A DNA stretch of 14,039 nt, taken from contig JAVXNW010000068.1 of the NCBI GenBank assembly GCA_036645575.1, positions 1 to 14,039 on the forward strand, written 5' to 3'. The position numbers were made by a program, and so were the translations under genes. Under the pieces are notes generated by a model. It searched no databases. It saw nothing but the letters and a program-made list of their open reading frames with translations, and had not been told where the DNA came from. This stretch comes from JAVXNW01 sp036645575. GTDB taxonomy: Bacteria > Bacillota > Clostridia > Christensenellales > Aristaeellaceae. Below, in pieces: positions 5,048-11,875 of this stretch. Every line of letters begins with the position of its first letter. Position 1 is the stretch's first letter.

Positions 5048-6433
5048 ATGGCTGTACCTGTCATTATGCCCCGTCAGGGCAACACGGTTGAGAGTTGCAT
5101 TGTGACCAAGTGGAACAAGAAGCCCGGAGACGCCGTCGGCATCGGCGATATCCTGTTTTCCTATGAGACCGACAAAGCTGCATTCGAGGAAGATTCCAAA
5201 GTCGAAGGCACGATGTTGGCCGTTTTCTTTGAAGAAGGCGACGACGTACCCTGTCTTGTCAACATGTGCGCAATTGGCGCGCCCGGCGAGTCCTTTGCCG
5301 AGTTTGATCCCCGTGGCGGCGCGCCGGTTTCTTCCGCCGCGCCCGAAGCCGTTTCTGCCGCCGCGCAAGCGCCGGTAGAAGTCGAGGCCGAAATCGCGCA
5401 GACGCCCGCCTTGGTGGGCGACCTTAAAATCTCGCCCCGCGCCAAGGCGCTTTCGGAGCACGCGGGCGCGGACCTCAGCAAGGTGATCCCGACCGGCCCC
5501 GAGGGTCGCGTCATCGCCCGCGACGTGCAGGCGCTGATCGATCAGGGTCTCGTCGTCTCCCCCGCCGCGCGCGCAGCCTATCAGGGCGGCCTGACCGGCA
5601 CCGGCCTTGGCGGCCGCGTGTCGCTTGCCGACCTCGCGGGAAAACCCGCCGCACCCGCACCCGCAGCGGCAGCACCCGCAGCGGCAGCACCCGCGGCAGC
5701 GGCCATCGCGGCAGCGCCCGAACAGGACAGCTACCTCGAGCCCATCAGCAACATCCGCAAGGTGATCGGCAAGTCCATGAGCAAGTCGCTTTCGACGATG
5801 GCGCAGCTCACGCACAATTTGTCCTTTGATTGCACCGAAATTCAGGGCCTGCGCGCCATGTTCAAGGCCAAGGGCGAGGCGCTCGGCATGAGCAAGATCA
5901 CGCTCAACGACATCATCATGTACGCGGTCACCCGCACGCTGATGAACAGCGACTACCGCGCGCTCAACGCCAACTTGATCGACGACGGCAAGACCATGAA
6001 GTACTTCCGCACGGTCAATCTGGGCATGGCGGTCGATACCGACCGCGGCCTCATGGTGCCCACGATCTTTGGCGCCGACAAGATGAGCCTCAAGGAGCTG
6101 AGCGAGACCGCCAAGAAGCTGGCCAAGGACTGCCAGGGCGGCATGATCAACCCCGACAACCTGCAGGGCGGCTCGTTCACCGTGTCGAATCTGGGCTCTT
6201 TGGGCATCGAGTCCTTTACGCCCGTCATCAACCCGCCGCAGACCGGCATTCTGGGCGTGTGCACGATCACGACCGGCGTACGCAACGTAAACGGCACGGC
6301 GGTTCCGTATCCGTCGATGACGCTGTCGCTGACGTATGACCACCGCGCGCTGGATGGAACGCCCGCTTCGAAGTTCCTGCGCGACCTCAAAAACAACTTG
6401 GAAAACTTCACGCTATTGCTCGCCAAGGGCTAA
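5048..6433 (+). CDS. pdhC: 2-oxoacid dehydrogenase E2, dihydrolipoyl acyltransferase (probably pyruvate dehydrogenase)
   Basis: This is the core of the complex: it carries the acyl group on lipoyl-lysine and transfers it to CoA. The 461-residue protein has an N-terminal lipoyl domain (about 1-80; lipoyl lysine K43 in ETDKA), an Ala/Pro-rich linker, a peripheral subunit-binding domain (about 127-165, beginning KISPRAKALSEHAGADL and containing GPEGRVIARDV), a second shorter motif of the same kind (about 170-198, SPAARAAY then GTGLGGRVSLADL), an Ala/Pro linker (about 200-226), and the catalytic acyltransferase domain from about 227 with the active-site HRALDG at 432-437. The start at 5048 fits GGGGAGG (5036-5042) and begins the lipoyl domain; the frame upstream of it lies in the promoter. 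E3 follows after 12 nt. The linker is encoded by a 15-bp tandem repeat. A pyruvate substrate is inferred, not shown. Confidence 0.95.
   Translation: MAVPVIMPRQGNTVESCIVTKWNKKPGDAVGIGDILFSYETDKAAFEEDSKVEGTMLAVFFEEGDDVPCLVNMCAIGAPGESFAEFDPRGGAPVSSAAPEAVSAAAQAPVEVEAEIAQTPALVGDLKISPRAKALSEHAGADLSKVIPTGPEGRVIARDVQALIDQGLVVSPAARAAYQGGLTGTGLGGRVSLADLAGKPAAPAPAAAAPAAAAPAAAAIAAAPEQDSYLEPISNIRKVIGKSMSKSLSTMAQLTHNLSFDCTEIQGLRAMFKAKGEALGMSKITLNDIIMYAVTRTLMNSDYRALNANLIDDGKTMKYFRTVNLGMAVDTDRGLMVPTIFGADKMSLKELSETAKKLAKDCQGGMINPDNLQGGSFTVSNLGSLGIESFTPVINPPQTGILGVCTITTGVRNVNGTAVPYPSMTLSLTYDHRALDGTPASKFLRDLKNNLENFTLLLAKG
5660..5700 (+). repeat. 15-bp tandem repeat encoding the E2 linker
   Basis: CCCGCAGCGGCAGCA is repeated exactly at 5660-5674 and 5675-5689, with a degenerate third unit after it. 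It encodes the PAAAA pentapeptide of the flexible linker. Copy number could change by slippage without loss of frame. Confidence 0.8.
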
Positions 6434-6445
6434 GGAGGACAGACC

Positions 6446-7816
6446 ATGTTCGATTTAATTGTCATCGGCGGCGGCCCCGCCGGTTACCTGGCTGCCGAAC
6501 GCGCGGCGCACGGCGGACTCAAGACCTGCCTGTTTGAGATGCGCTCGCTGGGCGGCGTGTGCTTAAACGAGGGGTGCGTTCCGTCCAAGGCGCTTTTGCA
6601 CTCGGCAAAGATCTATGAATACGCGGCGCACGCCGACAAGTACGGCGTGAAGGTGTCGAGCGTCACGCTCGACCACGCGGCGGTCGTCAAGCGCCGTGGC
6701 AAGGTGGTCAAGGTTCTTGTCGGCGGCGTGGGCGCCAAGATGAAGGGCGCGGGCGTCACGGTCGTCAAGGAGCAGGCCAAGATCGCCGGGCGCGCAAACG
6801 GCGGATACAAGGTCGAGGCGGCGGGCGAAACCTACGAGGCGACGCGGCTGTTGATCGCGGCGGGCTCGGTGCCGGTCATGCCCCCGATCCCCGGCCTTCG
6901 CGAGCACTACGCGACCGGCTTTGTGCTCACCAACCGCGAGGTGCTGGAACTTCCGGAAGTGCCCAAGGAATTTGTCATCATCGGCGGCGGCGTGATCGGC
7001 CTTGAGATGGCCGCGTACTACAACACCGCAGGTTCTCACGTGACCGTGATCGAGATGCTCGACCACATCGCCGGCCCGACGGACGGCGAGATTCGCGCGA
7101 TCCTGCTCAAAGAATACGAGAAAAAGGGCGTCACGTTCCTGCTGGGCACCAAGGTGACCGGCGTCGCGGACGGCAAAGTGCTGTGCGAGGACGCGTCCGG
7201 CAAGGCGCTTGAGGTGCCCGCCGACAAGGTGCTGTGCTCGATCGGGCGTCGGGCGCAGTTCCAAGACTTGGGTCTTGAGACGCTGGGCGTCGAGACCACA
7301 CGCGCGGGCATTGTGACAGACGACAAGGGCCGCACGAACATCGAAAACGTCTATGCCGCGGGCGACGTGAACGGGCACCACATGCTGGCGCACACCGCCT
7401 ATCGCGAGAGCGAAGTCGCGGTCAACACGATGCTGGGCAAGAAGGACACCATGCGCTATGGCGCGAATCCTTCGGTCATCTACACAAAGCCCGAAGTCGC
7501 GGGCGTGGGCTACACCGAGGAAGGCGCCAAGGAAGCGGGCATCGACTACGAAGTCAAGAAGCTTTCGATGCGCTACGCGGGTCGGTTCGTCGCGGAGAAC
7601 GAGGGCGAGGATGGCCTGTGCAAGGTGCTGATCAACAAGCAACACCGCAACATCATCGGCGTGCACATGATCGGCGGCTATGCGTCCGAGATCATCTGGG
7701 GCGCGGCGGAAATGATCGAGAGCGAGCTGCGCGTTCAGGACGCGAAGGAGATCATCTTCCCGCACCCGACCGTCTCCGAGATCATTCGCGAGGTGCTGTG
7801 GGAGTTTGACGACTAG
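6446..7816 (+). CDS. lpdA: Dihydrolipoyl dehydrogenase (E3)
   Basis: This FAD flavoprotein reoxidises dihydrolipoyl groups of E2 and reduces NAD. The 456-residue protein shows the FAD Rossmann motif GGGPAG at residues 8-13, the redox disulfide C39/C44 in GGVCLNEGCVPSKALL, the NAD-binding GGGVIG at 180-185, the second FAD motif around NVYAAGDVNG, and the C-terminal dimer-interface pair H440/E445 in HPTVSE. All catalytic residues are present. It has no N-terminal lipoyl domain, unlike E3 in some clostridial and streptococcal complexes. The ribosome binding site AAGGAGGA overlaps the E2 stop codon, so it is translated in the same operon as E2 and E1 and almost certainly serves that complex; it could also serve a glycine cleavage system elsewhere. 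Confidence 0.96.
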   Translation: MFDLIVIGGGPAGYLAAERAAHGGLKTCLFEMRSLGGVCLNEGCVPSKALLHSAKIYEYAAHADKYGVKVSSVTLDHAAVVKRRGKVVKVLVGGVGAKMKGAGVTVVKEQAKIAGRANGGYKVEAAGETYEATRLLIAAGSVPVMPPIPGLREHYATGFVLTNREVLELPEVPKEFVIIGGGVIGLEMAAYYNTAGSHVTVIEMLDHIAGPTDGEIRAILLKEYEKKGVTFLLGTKVTGVADGKVLCEDASGKALEVPADKVLCSIGRRAQFQDLGLETLGVETTRAGIVTDDKGRTNIENVYAAGDVNGHHMLAHTAYRESEVAVNTMLGKKDTMRYGANPSVIYTKPEVAGVGYTEEGAKEAGIDYEVKKLSMRYAGRFVAENEGEDGLCKVLINKQHRNIIGVHMIGGYASEIIWGAAEMIESELRVQDAKEIIFPHPTVSEIIREVLWEFDD

Positions 7817-7881
7817 TCGTTTGGGTTTATGACAAGGCAAATCAGCCGATAGGCACAAGTCAATTAAAGGAGGGACAGATC

Positions 7882-10350
7882 ATGTCCAAGCAACTTTATA
7901 TCGACCCAATTGAGATGCGCAAGCCCGGTAAGGTGACCTTTACGGACATCCCCGTCAACCAGTACCAGAAGTCCGTCAAGGACGAGCTGGGCAACTTCAC
8001 GACCGAGCAGTTCGTCAACATCTACCGCGACATGCTGGTCTTGCGCGAGTTCGAGACGATGATCCAGCTGATCAAGACGACCGGCGAGTATAGCGGCGTC
8101 GCCTACAACCATCCGGGCCCGGCGCACCTTGGCATCGGCCAGGAGGCCGCCGCCGTGGGCGAGGCGTTCCATCTGGACATCAACGACTTCATCTTTGGCT
8201 CGCACCGCAGCCATTGCGATATTCTGGCCAAGGGTCTGTCGGCCATCGAAAAGCTGTCCGACGCGGAACTTCTGGACATCATGAAGAACTTCCTCGACGG
8301 CAACACCCTCAAGGTGGTCGAGAACGAGCCGCACGAGACCATCAAGGACTTGGCGATCAACTTCCTGCTGTATGGCGCGATGGCCGAGATCTTTGCGCGC
8401 GAGACCGGCTTTAACCGCGGCCTCGGCGGATCCATGCACACCTTCTTCACCCCCTTTGGCATCTACCCCAACAACGCCTTGGTCGGAGGATCGGGCACCA
8501 TTGCGATGGGCGCGTCGCTGTTCAAGCGCGTCAACCGCAAGCCCGGCATCGTGGTGGCCAACATCGGCGACGGCTCGTTGGGTCGCGGCCCGGTGCTCGA
8601 GGCGCTCAACATGGCCGGCATGGGTCAGTTGACCCAGTTGTGGGACGACGACATGAAGGGCGGCCTGCCGGTTCTGTTCAACATCTTCAACAACCAGTAC
8701 GGCATGGGCGGCCAGACCAACGGCGAGACGATGGCCTACGACGTGCTTGCGCGCATGGGCGCGGGCTTCAACCCCAACCAGATGCACGCGGAGCGCGTGG
8801 ACGGCTACAACCCGCTGGCCGTGATCGAGGCCTATGGCCGCAAGAAGGAACTGCTGCTCAAGGGCGAAGGCCCGGTGCTGCTGGACGTGCTCACCTACCG
8901 CGTGTCGGGGCACAGCCCGTCGGACTCCTCCTCCTACCGCACGAAGGAAGAGATCGCCGCATGGGAAGCGCAGGATCCGATCCCGGCGTACCGCGCGCAG
9001 TTGGTCGAGGCGGGCGTCGCGACCGAGGACGAGCTCACGCAAGTCAAGCAGGGCGTTCTGGATGCCATCTTGCGCAACTTCAAGTTGGCCATTGACGACA
9101 GCGTCTCCCCGCGCATGAACCTTGACAAAAACCCGGAAGAGATCGCCAACATGATGTTCACAAACGGCCGCGTCGAGGCGTTCAGCGACGCCAAGCCCGA
9201 CGTGTTGATGCCGATGGAAGACAACTTCCGCGTGCAGGCGATCGCCAAGAAGGAGCGCTTCGGCCTTGACGCAAGCGGAAAGCCGGTCTCCAAAAATAAG
9301 GTCTATCAGCTGCGCGACGGCCTGTTCGAGGCGATCATCGACCGCTTCTACAAGGACCCGACGCTCGTCGCCTACGGCGAGGACGTGCGCGACTGGGGCG
9401 GCGCGTTTGCCGTGTACCGCGGCCTCACCGAGGCGCTGCCCTATCACAGGCTGTTCAACTCCCCGATCAGCGAGTCCGCGATCGTGGGCAGCGGCGTAGG
9501 CTACGCGATGGCCGGTGGCCGCGCGCTGGTCGAGCTCATGTACTGCGACTTCCTGGGCTGCGCGGGCGACGAAGTGTTCAACCAGATGTCCAAGTGGCAG
9601 GCGATGTCCGCCGACATCCTCAAGATGCCGGTGACGCTGCGCGTGTCGGTTGGCTCCAAATATGGCGCACAGCACTCGCAGGACTGGACCAGCCTGACCA
9701 CGCACATCCCGGGCCTCAAGGTGGCCTTCCCGGCGACGCCCTACGACGCGAAGGGGCTGATGGCCACCTCGCTGTCCGGCACCGACCCGGTCGTGTTCTT
9801 TGAGAGCCAGCGCATCTACGACGTGGGCGAGCAGTTCCACGAGGGCGGCGTGCCGGCCGAATACTACGAGATCCCGTTTGGCAAGGCCGACGTCAAGCGC
9901 AAGGGCGCAGACGTCACCATCCTGACATTTGGCGCGGTGCTCTATCGCGCGCTCAAGGCCGCCGACGAGCTCAAGGAAAAGTACGGCCTGGAGGCCGAGA
10001 TCATCGACGCGCGCACGCTGGTGCCGTTCGACTACGACACGCTGCTTGAATCGGTCAAGAAGACCGGACGCTTGGTCATCGTGACCGACGCGTGCGAGCG
10101 CGGCTCCTTTGCCAGCGAGGTCGCCCGTCAGGTGACCGAGATGGCGTTTGACGAGTTGGATGCGCCGCCGGTCGTGGTCGCGTCCCGCAACTGGATCACG
10201 CCCGCGCACGAGCTGGAAGACGAGTTCTTCCCGCAGCCGAGCTGGATTCTGGACGCCATCGACGCCAAGATCGTGCCGCTCAAGGGGCACGTCCGCACAA
10301 CCAACCAGACCCTTGGCCACAAACTGGCCAGCGAGCGCAAGGGCGTCTAA
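7882..10350 (+). CDS. Fused alpha-beta 2-oxoacid dehydrogenase E1 (probably pyruvate dehydrogenase)
   Basis: E1 decarboxylates the 2-oxoacid with thiamine diphosphate and acylates the lipoyl group of E2. One chain of 822 residues joins an E1-alpha half (to about 440) and an E1-beta half (from about 474, YQLRDGLFEAIIDRF). The alpha half has GPAHLGIGQEAAAVG, GGSMH and the ThDP/metal motif G229-D230-G231 paired with N270-N271. The beta half has the catalytic-type GED (E500), the FNSPISESAIVG block and PATPYDAKG. Compared with typical E1-alpha there are extra segments: about 40 residues between HRSHCDILAKG and the LLYGAMAEIFARETGF block, and about 13 residues (GQLTQLWDDDMKG) between GDG and NN. 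Start 7882 has AAAGGAGGG 8-9 nt upstream; the gene follows E3 by 65 nt without a clear promoter. The substrate could be pyruvate or a branched-chain oxoacid; pyruvate is favoured because no branched-chain genes are nearby. Confidence 0.93.
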   Translation: MSKQLYIDPIEMRKPGKVTFTDIPVNQYQKSVKDELGNFTTEQFVNIYRDMLVLREFETMIQLIKTTGEYSGVAYNHPGPAHLGIGQEAAAVGEAFHLDINDFIFGSHRSHCDILAKGLSAIEKLSDAELLDIMKNFLDGNTLKVVENEPHETIKDLAINFLLYGAMAEIFARETGFNRGLGGSMHTFFTPFGIYPNNALVGGSGTIAMGASLFKRVNRKPGIVVANIGDGSLGRGPVLEALNMAGMGQLTQLWDDDMKGGLPVLFNIFNNQYGMGGQTNGETMAYDVLARMGAGFNPNQMHAERVDGYNPLAVIEAYGRKKELLLKGEGPVLLDVLTYRVSGHSPSDSSSYRTKEEIAAWEAQDPIPAYRAQLVEAGVATEDELTQVKQGVLDAILRNFKLAIDDSVSPRMNLDKNPEEIANMMFTNGRVEAFSDAKPDVLMPMEDNFRVQAIAKKERFGLDASGKPVSKNKVYQLRDGLFEAIIDRFYKDPTLVAYGEDVRDWGGAFAVYRGLTEALPYHRLFNSPISESAIVGSGVGYAMAGGRALVELMYCDFLGCAGDEVFNQMSKWQAMSADILKMPVTLRVSVGSKYGAQHSQDWTSLTTHIPGLKVAFPATPYDAKGLMATSLSGTDPVVFFESQRIYDVGEQFHEGGVPAEYYEIPFGKADVKRKGADVTILTFGAVLYRALKAADELKEKYGLEAEIIDARTLVPFDYDTLLESVKKTGRLVIVTDACERGSFASEVARQVTEMAFDELDAPPVVVASRNWITPAHELEDEFFPQPSWILDAIDAKIVPLKGHVRTTNQTLGHKLASERKGV

Positions 10351-10368
10351 GCCCCCGCGAAAAAGAGG

Positions 10369-10500
10369 CTCGTTCGTTCGTTCGCCCGGCAGGATCGGAT
10401 CGCGCGGTTTGATCGCTTGGTTTGATCGCGCGGTTTGATCGCGCGGCACAATCGCTTGGCTCGATCGCGCGGTTTATCGCGCGGCACAATCGCGCTGGGG
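10369..10500. repeat. 13-bp tandem repeat array (minisatellite)
   Basis: After a short CGTT triplet repeat (about 10371-10384), eight 13-bp units run head to tail from 10398: GATCGCGCGGTTT at 10398, 10424 and 10463; GATCGCTTGGTTT at 10411; GATCGCGCGGCAC at 10437; AATCGCTTGGCTC at 10450; a 12-nt unit at 10476; and AATCGCGCTGGGG at 10488. The array lies between the E1 stop codon and the DUF1540 terminator, outside any gene I support. No spacers are present, so it is not a CRISPR array. Confidence 0.9.
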
Positions 10501-10537
10501 TTATGGGCGCGGCGGCGTTCCTCGCCATAAAAATTAA

Positions 10538-10577
10538 CAAACAGGTCTGCATCTCGCGCGAGATGCAGACCTGTTTG
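10538..10577 (-). terminator. Perfect 40-bp palindrome, probable terminator of the DUF1540 gene
   Basis: The two 20-base halves, 10538-10557 and 10558-10577, are exact reverse complements with no unpaired loop (centre CGCG). On the minus strand the stem is followed by TTAATTTTTA, a usable T-rich tract, 40 nt past the DUF1540 stop. On the plus strand it runs into GC-rich sequence with no T run, so termination of the E1 transcript here would be poor. Confidence 0.65.
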
Positions 10578-10617
10578 CGCGCGACCGCTTGGCCGTCGAA
10601 GGTTTCGCCGTGCCGAG

Positions 10618-10791
10618 CTAGCGGTGCTTGTAGCTCCCGCACATGCTCTCGTCCTCGGCGCAGCCGTCGTTGCAGCCGGGGCATGCCTTCACCTGAATGG
10701 CGCGCAGCGAGCAATAGTCCTGCTCGCCGCAGTGAAACGCGCAGCTCTCCACGTTGCAGCGGATTTCCGTATTGGCTTCTTTCCTGCTCAT
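10618..10791 (-). CDS. DUF1540 Cys-rich small protein
   Basis: The 57-residue protein matches DUF1540: IRCNVESCAFH, then YCSLRAIQV, then a final CGSY. It has eight Cys (12, 17, 21, 27, 37, 40, 44, 51), so it probably binds metal such as zinc; members of this family are common in spore-forming Bacillota, but the role is unknown. The start chosen is ATG at 10789-10791 because GGAGGGG lies 5 nt upstream on the minus strand; an upstream in-frame ATG would add 12 residues without a good ribosome binding site. It is divergent from the kinase gene and is flanked downstream by a perfect palindrome. No clear sigma-A promoter is visible, which would fit control by another sigma factor (inference). Confidence 0.88.
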   Translation of the reverse strand: MSRKEANTEIRCNVESCAFHCGEQDYCSLRAIQVKACPGCNDGCAEDESMCGSYKHR

Positions 10792-10840
10792 AAGATCCCC
10801 TCCATGCTGTTTTTTGTCTTGCGACATCGCTTATTGTGCC

Positions 10841-10881
10841 GCGCGCGCGCCGGGTTATGCTCGCGCGCGCTTTTCTTTTTT
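10841..10881 (+). terminator. GC-repeat terminator upstream of the kinase gene
   Basis: GCGCGCGCG (10841-10849) pairs with CGCGCGCGC (10862-10870) around a 12-nt loop, followed by TTTTCTTTTTT. It faces rightward although the gene immediately to its left is on the minus strand. It could stop read-through from the dehydrogenase operon, or act as an attenuator if transcription of the kinase gene also starts further upstream. Confidence 0.75.
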
Positions 10882-10890
10882 GCCCGGATC

Positions 10891-10899
10891 TGGTATAAT
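10891..10899 (+). promoter_or_regulatory. Extended -10 promoter of the kinase gene
   Basis: TGGTATAAT has a perfect -10 (10894-10899) with the TG of an extended -10 element. The -35 region lies in the T tract of the preceding terminator and matches poorly (TTTCTT at 17 nt). Predicted start near 10906 leaves a leader of about 25 nt. Confidence 0.7.
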
Positions 10900-10930
10900 G
10901 GGCATATTATGACGGCAGGGGTGGATTTTC

Positions 10931-11764
10931 ATGCAAAAAATTGACGTGGTCGGCAAGATTGGCTCCATGGCGATGATCCGTTCGGACAAGCGCTCGATCG
11001 ATTACAACATCATTTCGCAGGTCGCGGATGAGCTGCGGCCAGGCATGGTCTGGGTGACCAGCGGCGCGACGGAGATCGGCCGGCTCGACTATATGAACCG
11101 CACCGGCCGCGAGCTGGACGGCGACAAAAACGAAAACAAGGCCGACTACAGCGCCCAAGGTCAGGCCATTCTGATGAGCAACTATCGGCAGTTCGCCCGC
11201 CCGGAATACTCGCTTCGGCAAGTGCTCGTCGAGCATCAGCACTTTAACGACCCGGTCAAGCGCGACTACATCGGCCGGCTCTTGTCGCGCTGCGCCGAGC
11301 AAAACGCGGTGCCCATCGTCAACTACAACGACACCGTTTCCGACGAGGAAATTCGAAAGCTGGAGCTAAACTCGCTGCGTCAGGGCGAGCATCCCGAGGA
11401 CGTGGTCGAGTGCGTGGACAACGACGAGACGGCGGCGGTCATCTGCGAATTGGTGCACGCGCGCTTCATGGTGATCCTCTCCACCACCGAGGGCATCTAC
11501 CGCGATTCCAAGGACCCCTCGACCCTCGTGCGGGACGTCCTGTGCGAAGACCCCGACACGCTTGTCAGGCGCATTCGAACGCTTGAGGACAGCTGCATCG
11601 GCGCCAGCCGCGTGGGCGCAAACGGCGCGCGCGCCAAGCTCGAGTTCGCCATTCGCCCGGCGCTTTTGGGCACCACCGTCATCATCGGAAACGCCCGCCA
11701 CAAGGTGAGCGACCTGCTGCGCAACGCGGTTCCCCACACCCGCATCGGCATCATCCGCCCATAG
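10931..11764 (+). CDS. Glutamate 5-kinase-like amino-acid kinase, stand-alone
   Basis: The 277-residue protein has the amino-acid kinase fold: the N-terminal GKIGS phosphate-binding segment (8-12), VTSGATEIG (42-50), NYNDTVSDEEIRK (131-143) and DNDETAA (163-169), the last two being close to the ENDTV and DND motifs of glutamate 5-kinase (ProB). TTEGIYRD corresponds to the conserved nucleotide-binding loop. Differences from ProB are a spacer about 15 residues longer between NDTV and DND, VGANGARAKLE where ProB has a GTGGM-type loop, and no PUA domain at the C-terminus. No proA (gamma-glutamyl phosphate reductase) follows. The reaction is thus phosphorylation of a carboxylate or related group, but substrate and pathway are open. 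Start 10931 has an AGGGGTGG site 9 nt upstream, and a strong terminator follows. Confidence 0.75.
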   Translation: MQKIDVVGKIGSMAMIRSDKRSIDYNIISQVADELRPGMVWVTSGATEIGRLDYMNRTGRELDGDKNENKADYSAQGQAILMSNYRQFARPEYSLRQVLVEHQHFNDPVKRDYIGRLLSRCAEQNAVPIVNYNDTVSDEEIRKLELNSLRQGEHPEDVVECVDNDETAAVICELVHARFMVILSTTEGIYRDSKDPSTLVRDVLCEDPDTLVRRIRTLEDSCIGASRVGANGARAKLEFAIRPALLGTTVIIGNARHKVSDLLRNAVPHTRIGIIRP

Positions 11765-11767
11765 CCG

Positions 11768-11808
11768 TGTGGCCCGCGCATCCATCTTGGACGCGCGGGC
11801 CACATTTT
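11768..11808 (+). terminator. Intrinsic terminator of the kinase gene
   Basis: TGTGGCCCGCGC (11768-11779) pairs perfectly over 12 bp with GCGCGGGCCACA (11793-11804), loop 13 nt, followed by TTTT. It starts 3 nt after the stop codon. On the minus strand there is no T run, so it should not serve the convergent GGDEF gene well. Confidence 0.88.
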
Positions 11809-11875
11809 GTCCATCGGGCGCGGCGTTTTTGAGGCGCATGGCTCCCTTCGGATTGTTTTTCGCGAAAGCCCGCCT

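Noticed and set aside
4916..7858. Long antisense frames opposite E2 (4916-6343) and E3 (6563-7858)
   Set aside because: Same reason: shadows of GC-rich codon usage over genes with intact catalytic motifs; one frame also crosses the operon promoter.
7864..10449. Antisense open frame of 861 codons opposite the E1 gene
   Set aside because: The plus strand encodes a motif-complete E1. The antisense product is rich in Arg, His, Leu, Val and Asp as expected from the complement of GC-rich codons, has no recognisable domain and no ribosome binding site.
10398..10500. CRISPR array
   Set aside because: Repeats are 13 bp, contiguous and without spacers, and no cas genes are present.
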